Positions 7,241-11,987 of a stretch of DNA of 14,331 bases are shown piece after piece. Source of the stretch: an uncultured Phascolarctobacterium sp. (GTDB lineage Bacteria; Bacillota; Negativicutes; Acidaminococcales; Acidaminococcaceae); NCBI GenBank assembly GCA_900551335.1, contig URVO01000017.1, positions 1 through 14,331 of the forward strand. The letters run 5' to 3'. The stretch's first letter is position 1. Each line of letters begins with the position of its first letter. The position numbers and the translations under genes are program-made. Below the pieces are notes generated by a model, which did no database searches, was not told the origin of the DNA, and was given only the letters and a program-made list of their open reading frames with translations.

Positions 7241-8088
7241 TTTGCCTGTCCTCCCTGTACTGCGATTTTCGGTTGCGGCGTAAAGCTGGTGATGACAAGC
7301 ACCTGCTCTACATCGGCAATATCAGCCGTCGGCTGCACCTCAGCCTCCTGCAAAAGACCAATGTTATCCATATTGGTAGAAGTAATCTTGCCAATCAAAA
7401 TATCAGCCGGATGGCTGCCGCTGTAGCCACTGGTAACAATAATATCACCCTTACTCAGGCTTGCATCACGGAAAACGTGCTCCAACACAAGCGTGCCCTT
7501 CGTCGTGGCACTGCCGCCAACAACGCCTACAGCACGAGAATCCGCACGGATAACACGCGCACCAACGCGGCAGCGCGGCGAGCTAAGCAGCAGCACACGC
7601 GCATAATCATCATAAACCTCATCGACAATGCCGACCAGGCCATCATGCACAACCGCCATATCCGGCGCCAGGCCCTTGTCCTTGCCGACGTTGATATACA
7701 TGCAGTCCTGCAAATCACCAAAGTTGCGCGCAATAACCTTTGCAGCCACAACCTGCTGCGTCTTATGCTCCTCCTTATAATTCAGGAGCGTATGCAGCTG
7801 CTTGTTCTCGGCAAAAAGCGACGCCATATGGATATTAGCACTGCGCAGTTCTTCGTTTTCCTCTTTTAACTTCTTATTCTCACTCTGTAAAACTGTCAGC
7901 GCCTTCCAGAAGCCGCGCAGGCCGTCGCTGGCGCTGCCAAGGCTTGTCAGCCCCTCCTCCACAGGCAGCACGACTGCTGCTACAGTCCTGTTGACCAGTG
8001 GGAAGCGGCTCTTGCCAGCAATCGCCATCGCCAGCATTGCCAGCAGAATGAAGGCGAACAATACACAGAGCATAACCTTCTTACTCAT
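7237..8088 (-). CDS. mreC: Rod shape-determining protein MreC
   Basis: A 283-residue bitopic protein linking cytoplasmic MreB to the periplasmic wall enzymes; it is known to activate PBP2. Seen: an N-terminal membrane anchor (about 5-24) with short basic n-region; a heptad-rich helix (about 66-101, LQSENKKLKEENEELRSAN) for dimerisation; then the beta-rich MreC core (about 112-268) with GLVGIVDEV (150-158), VLLLSSPRCRVGARV (165-179) and GDIIVTSGYSG (214-224). Its ATG at 8088 lies 12 nt after mreB. The only upstream purine tract is GGGGCTGG, a weak ribosome site, so it probably depends on ribosomes finishing mreB. Confidence 0.96.
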   Translation of the reverse strand: MSKKVMLCVLFAFILLAMLAMAIAGKSRFPLVNRTVAAVVLPVEEGLTSLGSASDGLRGFWKALTVLQSENKKLKEENEELRSANIHMASLFAENKQLHTLLNYKEEHKTQQVVAAKVIARNFGDLQDCMYINVGKDKGLAPDMAVVHDGLVGIVDEVYDDYARVLLLSSPRCRVGARVIRADSRAVGVVGGSATTKGTLVLEHVFRDASLSKGDIIVTSGYSGSHPADILIGKITSTNMDNIGLLQEAEVQPTADIADVEQVLVITSFTPQPKIAVQGGQAK

Positions 8089-8100
8089 GTGCCAGCCCCA

Positions 8101-9150
8101 TTATTTCGAGGTCATAAAGCCCTTACGATAAATATCAATATTTTCTACGGCGATACCTGTACCCAGAGCAACGCAGTTCAGCGCTTCGTCAGAAACGAAA
8201 ACAGGCATGCCCGTCTCGCGGGAAATCAAACGGTCCAGGTTGCGCAGCATCGAGCTGCCGCCGGTCATAACAATGCCTCTGTCCATAATATCAGCGGACA
8301 GCTCAGGCGGAGTACGCTCCAGGGTGTTGCGTACAGCGTCCACAATAATGCTTACAGGCTCATTAACAGCCTCGCAGATGTGGTTAGCGTTGACGTTGAT
8401 GCTCTTCGGCAGACCGCTGAGCAAATCGCGACCGCGCACCTCCATAACGTCAGGAGTATCAACAGGCATAGCCGTGCCGATTTCAATCTTGATGTTTTCA
8501 GCAGTACGCTCACCAATGAACATATTGAAGGTTTTGCGAATATAACGCGCAATTGCGCTGTCAATCGCATCACCACCACAGCGAACGCTCTTGCTGACAA
8601 CAATGCCGCCCAAGGAAATAACAGCAACCTCACATGTGCCGCCGCCAATATCAACAACCATGCTGCCGGTTGCCTCCTGTACAGGCATACCAGCACCGAT
8701 TGCCGCAGCCATCGGCTCCTCAATCAGATACGCCTCACGCGCACCGGCTTCAATAGTCGCGTCGATAACAGCACGCTTCTCAACCTCGGTAACGCCGGAG
8801 GGTACGCCGACCAGAATACGCGGACGCACCAGCGGACGGTTGCCCATAGCCTGCTTAATGAAATATTTCAGCATGGACTGCGTAATTTCATAGTCAGCGA
8901 TAACGCCGTCCTTCATCGGACGGATAGCCACGATGTTGCCCGGGGTACGGCCAATCATGCGCTTCGCCTCAGCGCCGATTGCCAGCACCTCGTTCGTATC
9001 CTTTTCTACCGCCACAACGGAAGGCTCACGGATAATAATACCTTTATCTTTGCAATGCACCAGGGTATTCGCTGTGCCCAGGTCAATACCCATGTCATCG
9101 GACATATTGTTAAATAAACTAAAGTTAGGGAAAGTCAGCTTCATTTCCAC
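8101..9150 (-). CDS. mreB: Rod shape-determining protein MreB (bacterial actin)
   Basis: A 349-residue actin-fold ATPase that forms membrane-bound filaments guiding the elongasome. Motifs: phosphate-1 DLGTAN (23-28), [21 protein letters not shown] (68-88), phosphate-2 DIGGGT (167-172), and adenosine site MTGGSSML (295-302). Family knowledge suggests MTGGGALL at the last site, so GSS is a mild variation. The N-terminal 16 or so residues before [11 protein letters not shown] ([11 protein letters not shown]) are longer than usual and could form the membrane-binding amphipathic helix. Two starts compete: GTG at 9150 with only 4 nt to AGGAGG, and ATG at 9144 with 10 nt; the protein may therefore be 347 residues. 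The radC stop TAG is part of this ribosome site. Confidence 0.97.
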   Translation of the reverse strand: MEMKLTFPNFSLFNNMSDDMGIDLGTANTLVHCKDKGIIIREPSVVAVEKDTNEVLAIGAEAKRMIGRTPGNIVAIRPMKDGVIADYEITQSMLKYFIKQAMGNRPLVRPRILVGVPSGVTEVEKRAVIDATIEAGAREAYLIEEPMAAAIGAGMPVQEATGSMVVDIGGGTCEVAVISLGGIVVSKSVRCGGDAIDSAIARYIRKTFNMFIGERTAENIKIEIGTAMPVDTPDVMEVRGRDLLSGLPKSINVNANHICEAVNEPVSIIVDAVRNTLERTPPELSADIMDRGIVMTGGSSMLRNLDRLISRETGMPVFVSDEALNCVALGTGIAVENIDIYRKGFMTSK

Positions 9151-9154
9151 ATAT

Positions 9155-9160
9155 CCTCCT
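9155..9160 (-). promoter_or_regulatory. mreB ribosome binding site overlapping the radC stop
   Basis: AGGAGG on the minus strand; its first two bases belong to the radC TAG stop (9161-9159). It lies 4 nt before GTG 9150 and 10 nt before ATG 9144, so it does not settle which start is used. Confidence 0.75.
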
Positions 9161-9920
9161 AAACGTCTAATGCTCCATCCTCTTGAAAGCTATAATAGGC
9201 GCCATCACCAATAATCAGATGGTCTAAAAGAGGAATCCCCAAGGTCAGACCGGCCTGCTGCAATACTGCGGTCAGCTCCTTATCCTCCCGGCTCGGCGAC
9301 GGGTCGCCGGACGGATGGTTATGCGCCACACAGATTGCTGCAGCATGCTGCAGAATCGGCGGCTGGAACACCTCACGCGGATGCACCACAGAATTGGTCA
9401 AGGTTCCCTCGGAAACAATCTCTGTGCCTATTATAAGATTTTTGCTATTTAATAAAATTACTAAAAACTGTTCACGCGTCGCATAACGCAAGCGCGGCAT
9501 CAAAAAGTCTGCCACATCCTGCGGACAACGCACATGAACTTTATCTAAAGGTCTGGCGGACGCAATGCGCCTGCCAAGCTCCAGGGCAGCGAGAACCGTC
9601 GCGGCCTTCGCCTGTCCCAGGCCCTTAATCTGCATAAGCTCATTGAGGTCGCTCGTCCGCGCCAGACGACGGTAAAGGCCGTCATCGGCCACAAGCTCCC
9701 TGCCTAAATCAAGCGCCGACCTCTTCGCTGTTCCTGTACGCAATAAAATCGCCAGCAGCTCAGCATCCGTAAGCGCCTGCACGCCACGCTGCAAAAGCTT
9801 TTCGCGTGGTCTTTCCTCCAGAGGAAGATTTTTTATCCTCTGCTCATTAAATTTTTTGTCGAGACTGCTAAAATCATTACTGCAAAAATTGCAGGTCCTG
9901 CTTTCAGCAGTTTTATCCAC
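9159..9920 (-). CDS. radC: RadC-family JAMM/MPN-domain protein
   Basis: A 253-residue cytosolic protein. The helical N-terminal region starts [16 protein letters not shown] (28-43) and contains a helix-hairpin-helix ([16 protein letters not shown], 95-110). The C-terminal RadC/MPN domain has the zinc-protease-like motif [14 protein letters not shown] (200-213): His200, His202, Ser210, Asp213. Despite its name, a DNA-repair role for RadC is not supported in the classic systems, and its function is unclear. The GTG at 9920 has AGGAG 9 nt upstream. No ATG, GTG or TTG codon lies in frame between it and the conserved region, so a 27-residue N-terminal extension with a CNFC motif (Cys10, Cys13) seems real. 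The maf stop lies in its ribosome site. Confidence 0.94.
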   Translation of the reverse strand: MDKTAESRTCNFCSNDFSSLDKKFNEQRIKNLPLEERPREKLLQRGVQALTDAELLAILLRTGTAKRSALDLGRELVADDGLYRRLARTSDLNELMQIKGLGQAKAATVLAALELGRRIASARPLDKVHVRCPQDVADFLMPRLRYATREQFLVILLNSKNLIIGTEIVSEGTLTNSVVHPREVFQPPILQHAAAICVAHNHPSGDPSPSREDKELTAVLQQAGLTLGIPLLDHLIIGDGAYYSFQEDGALDV

Positions 9921-9929
9921 CTGTCATAG

Positions 9930-9934
9930 CTCCT
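9930..9934 (-). promoter_or_regulatory. Ribosome binding site fixing the radC GTG start
   Basis: AGGAG on the minus strand, 9 nt before GTG 9920, sharing AG with the maf stop TAG (9935-9933). It supports the extended RadC N-terminus. Confidence 0.7.
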
Positions 9935-10493
9935 ATACTCCTAATTGCCTAAACATTTCATGAAGCATCGTCAATGGCAGACCAACTACGTTATTGTAGC
10001 AGCCATTGATTTTTTCCACCAGAACAGCACCACGACCTTGAATGCCATAGGCACCCGCCTTATCCAAAGGCTCCTTCGTGGCAATATATGCCGCAATCTC
10101 TGCGGCAGTCAGCTCGCGAAAGCTTACGTCTGTCGTGCAGACCTTTGCCAGCTGCTGACCTTTATAGCGCACCGCCACGCCCGTCATCACCTGATGCGTG
10201 CGTCCTGACAAACGCGTAAGCATAGCCTGCGCCTCTGCCTCATCCTGCGGCTTGCCTAAAATAACATTGTCAATAACAACAATCGTATCTGCTGCCACAA
10301 CCGGCAGCTCATCTCCGGCCTCTGCATAAACAGCATCGCACTTGCCCTTGGCATTTGCCAGCGCCACCTCGTGCGCCAGCTCCGCTCTGCCGCCCACCTC
10401 ATCGAAGAAAGCAGGCTGCACAACAGGCTCAATGCCAATCTGCTGCAAAAGCGCCTGACGGCGCGGAGATGCTGAAGCCAAAATAACCTTCAT
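9933..10493 (-). CDS. maf: Maf family nucleoside triphosphate pyrophosphatase
   Basis: A 186-residue cytosolic enzyme that hydrolyses dTTP, UTP or modified nucleotides to monophosphates; Maf proteins are linked to septum inhibition. Motifs: SASPRR (7-12), VAADTIV (66-72) with the conserved Asp69, LGKP (79-82), SGRTHQVMTGV (96-106), DKAGAYGIQG (144-153) and NVVGLPL (168-174). The set fits the YhdE-type (dTTP/UTP) branch better than the YceF type, but this is inference. Length is normal. The ATG at 10493 follows a GAGG ribosome site whose first bases are the TGA stop of the upstream gene. The product sits in the usual maf-radC-mreBCD neighbourhood of Firmicutes. Confidence 0.96.
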   Translation of the reverse strand: MKVILASASPRRQALLQQIGIEPVVQPAFFDEVGGRAELAHEVALANAKGKCDAVYAEAGDELPVVAADTIVVIDNVILGKPQDEAEAQAMLTRLSGRTHQVMTGVAVRYKGQQLAKVCTTDVSFRELTAAEIAAYIATKEPLDKAGAYGIQGRGAVLVEKINGCYNNVVGLPLTMLHEMFRQLGV

Positions 10494-10504
10494 GGCTCTT
10501 TACC

Positions 10505-10930
10505 TCAGCCCTTTTTACCCATATCGATAACCATCTCAGCCTGCTGAATCTCATAGATAACAGGCTGCTGACCCTCGCGTACTGCGTCACGCTTAAAGAT
10601 ACGCGCATAATTCACAGTAACAAGCAGCCAAAGCACAATACAGATAGCTATAGGAAGCAGCTCATCGATATGGAAGAAGGTCGCCATGCTGTGACCGCAG
10701 GCAACACCGGCGAGAATGCCGGCCACAGGCAGACCGTAAATAATCAGCTTGGCCTGCTTCTGGTCAAAATCGCGGTATTCTGCACCAACAATATCGCCGG
10801 CCTTAGCGCCTACCGGATTCCAGCAATCCAGATATTTCGGCAGGTTCTTCAGCTCGCTTTCAATTTTATCAACCTTAACCTCGGCGCGTTCGCCGTTTTT
10901 CTTAACAACTAAACCTCTAATCTCTGCCAT
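10505..10930 (-). CDS. RseC/MucC-like two-TM membrane protein
   Basis: A 141-residue protein. A small N-terminal domain (about 1-60; RGLVVKKNGERAEVKVDK, later AGDIVGAEY) precedes two membrane helices (about 62-82 and 90-108) and a cytoplasmic tail of about 30 residues. This layout resembles the RseC/MucC family, which modulates sigma-E signalling or helps keep SoxR reduced in Proteobacteria. However, the cysteine-rich motif common in that family is absent: only Cys36 lies in the N-terminal domain. The match is therefore structural and weak, and the function unknown. The TGA stop feeds into the maf ribosome site. The ATG at 10930 has only a mediocre purine-rich site (AAGGGA) about 10 nt upstream. 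Confidence 0.6.
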   Translation of the reverse strand: MAEIRGLVVKKNGERAEVKVDKIESELKNLPKYLDCWNPVGAKAGDIVGAEYRDFDQKQAKLIIYGLPVAGILAGVACGHSMATFFHIDELLPIAICIVLWLLVTVNYARIFKRDAVREGQQPVIYEIQQAEMVIDMGKKG

Positions 10931-10963
10931 TTAAGCAAATTCCCTTCTCATATATATTCAGTC

Positions 10964-11254
10964 TTAATATGCGTGTACAAAAATATACCAGTAGCCGAAG
11001 CCGAGAACTACGCCATAGATAGCGAAGAAAACAGCTATACCCTGCCAGCAGACAGGATAGCCAAAGTTAATATCCTCGCCGAAAATACCACGACGGTTGA
11101 AGAAGGTATATTTTTTACGTTTTCTGAACCAGGCCTGCTTGTTTTCGGGGCCAACCAGCTTAGCAATCAGATAGATATAAAGAAATGCACCAAAAAATAT
11201 CTGCATAACTCTGCTGCAGACTAAAGCAGGTTCAACATTAGCTAAAGCATCCAT
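10964..11254 (-). CDS. Small two-TM membrane protein, unknown function
   Basis: A 96-residue protein I do not recognise. Two hydrophobic helices (about 16-34 and 69-92) flank a strongly basic loop (AWFRKRKKYTFFNRRG, 41-56). By the positive-inside rule the loop is cytoplasmic and both termini face the periplasm. It is real rather than a chance reading frame: AAGGAGG lies 11 nt before ATG 11254, the hydrophobic pattern is coherent, and it fits snugly between two similar genes (32 nt and 33 nt gaps). Membership of the elongasome operon suggests an envelope role, which is only inference. Confidence 0.75.
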   Translation of the reverse strand: MDALANVEPALVCSRVMQIFFGAFLYIYLIAKLVGPENKQAWFRKRKKYTFFNRRGIFGEDINFGYPVCWQGIAVFFAIYGVVLGFGYWYIFVHAY

Positions 11255-11286
11255 TAAATTTTAGACCTCCTTGGTTTAACCAAAAC

Positions 11287-11793
11287 TTACAGTTGAATAA
11301 ATTTATCCGGCATCTGTTTGCGGAGCTGCTTAATAAACTCATCACTGGACTTGAACAGCAGACCAGCCAGCTTGTTCTTCTTGCCCTCAGTGAATACCAA
11401 AAGACGCTGCGGATTATTATCTAAGGAATTATAGCGGTGAATATAATGCTTAATCTGCGTTTTGCGGAAAAAGCTTTTGACATATTTATCCGTAAAGCTT
11501 TCAGTTCTGGTCAGGTCGACAACATAGCTGCGTTTGATAAAGCCTAAGCCGTGGCTGATAACCTCAAGGCGCTTGTCCTTGTATAAAATCAGCGTATAGC
11601 CAAAGCTGACGCGCCAAATCCACAGTGCCAGCAGCACCATGTCCATGCCCCAGCCCAAAACATCAAAACGATGTGAAGCCTGAAAGCCCATCCATTCATG
11701 CACAAAAAGGCTCGCAATCATCAATAAGGCAATCGCGGCAAAAATTTTTCTTTGTCCGCTTGTGCCAGATTCTTCACGATATAATTCTTCCAA
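11287..11793 (-). CDS. Membrane protein with possible PH-like cytoplasmic domain, first gene of operon
   Basis: A 168-residue protein of unknown function. Two membrane helices (about 16-32 and 46-64) are followed by a soluble domain whose beta-strand pattern (GYTLILYKDKRLEVISHGLG, 65-84; RSYVVDLTRTESF; QRLLVFTEGK; final helix SSDEFIKQLRKQMPDKF) resembles bacterial PH-like domains; no firm family assignment. The start is TTG at 11793, chosen because GGAGG (11805-11801) sits 7 nt upstream and the next Met is residue 25. It is the promoter-proximal gene of the mre operon. Confidence 0.75.
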   Translation of the reverse strand: MEELYREESGTSGQRKIFAAIALLMIASLFVHEWMGFQASHRFDVLGWGMDMVLLALWIWRVSFGYTLILYKDKRLEVISHGLGFIKRSYVVDLTRTESFTDKYVKSFFRKTQIKHYIHRYNSLDNNPQRLLVFTEGKKNKLAGLLFKSSDEFIKQLRKQMPDKFIQL

Positions 11794-11800
11794 AACGTTC

Positions 11801-11805
11801 CCTCC
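11801..11805 (-). promoter_or_regulatory. Ribosome binding site fixing the TTG start of the first operon gene
   Basis: GGAGG on the minus strand, 7 nt before TTG 11793-11791. Confidence 0.75.
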
Positions 11806-11811
11806 ATCTTT

Positions 11812-11837
11812 GAGAATGCGCCTAATATCTCATTCTC
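11812..11837 (-). promoter_or_regulatory. 5'-UTR hairpin upstream of the first operon gene
   Basis: GAGAATG (minus 11837-11831) pairs perfectly with CATTCTC (11818-11812) around a 12-nt loop, inside the predicted leader and ending 6 nt before the ribosome site. It could tune translation or RNA stability. No T tract follows, so it is not a terminator. Confidence 0.4.
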
Positions 11838-11851
11838 TTCTTATCCCACTA

Positions 11852-11860
11852 ATTATATCA
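11852..11860 (-). promoter_or_regulatory. Extended -10 promoter of the mre operon
   Basis: TGATATAAT on the minus strand is a perfect extended -10 element. The hexamer at the 17-bp-spaced -35 position (TACCCT, 11880-11875) is poor. Predicted start near 11845, leader about 50 nt. It is the only strong promoter-like site upstream of the eleven-gene run. Confidence 0.65.
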
Positions 11861-11873
11861 AATTTTACACTTA

Positions 11874-11887
11874 AAGGGTATACCCTT
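11874..11887. promoter_or_regulatory. 14-bp perfect palindrome at the -35 region, possible operator
   Basis: AAGGGTATACCCTT reads identically on both strands and covers the -35 position of the operon promoter. A dimeric regulator binding here would block or replace -35 contacts. Which protein binds is unknown. Confidence 0.5.
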
Positions 11888-11904
11888 AGCCAAGAAATGT
11901 CTTT

Positions 11905-11922
11905 AGAAAATGTGAATTTTCT
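11905..11922. promoter_or_regulatory. 18-bp inverted repeat upstream of the operon promoter
   Basis: AGAAAAT-gtga-ATTTTCT, perfect 7-bp arms, centred near -68 relative to the predicted start. This is a plausible activator or repressor site, though AT-rich arms make chance possible. Confidence 0.4.
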
Positions 11923-11935
11923 TGTTCTGTGAGTG

Positions 11936-11975
11936 AAATGTAAAGAGAGCAGCACGAAATGCACTGCTCTCCTCT
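11936..11975 (-). terminator. Probable terminator of the autotransporter gene
   Basis: On the minus strand GAGAGCAG (11971-11964) and CTGCTCTC (11952-11945) form a perfect 8-bp stem with an 11-nt loop, 16 nt after the stop codon, followed by TTTACATTT. The T tract is interrupted, so termination may be incomplete and some read-through into the mre operon is possible. Confidence 0.65.
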
Positions 11976-11987
11976 GCGAGAAAAATT

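Larger units (their letters stand above)
1159..11860 (-). other. Eleven-gene elongasome operon
   Basis: All genes face left, with gaps of 33 nt or less or overlaps of 1-4 nt from the first gene (11793) to the last stop. One promoter-like site lies at the head and one strong terminator at the tail. No internal terminator was seen. Internal promoters, for instance ahead of mreB or mrdA, cannot be excluded. Confidence 0.75.

Noticed and set aside
8089..9117. 342-residue open frame on the plus strand
   Set aside because: Antisense shadow of mreB. Its composition (Asn, His and Ala rich, no hydrophobic core pattern) mirrors mreB codons.
11794..11987. Possible small RNA or small gene between the autotransporter and the operon
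   Set aside because: The 194 bp are accounted for by a terminator, two dyads, a promoter and a leader; I saw no open frame with a ribosome site.
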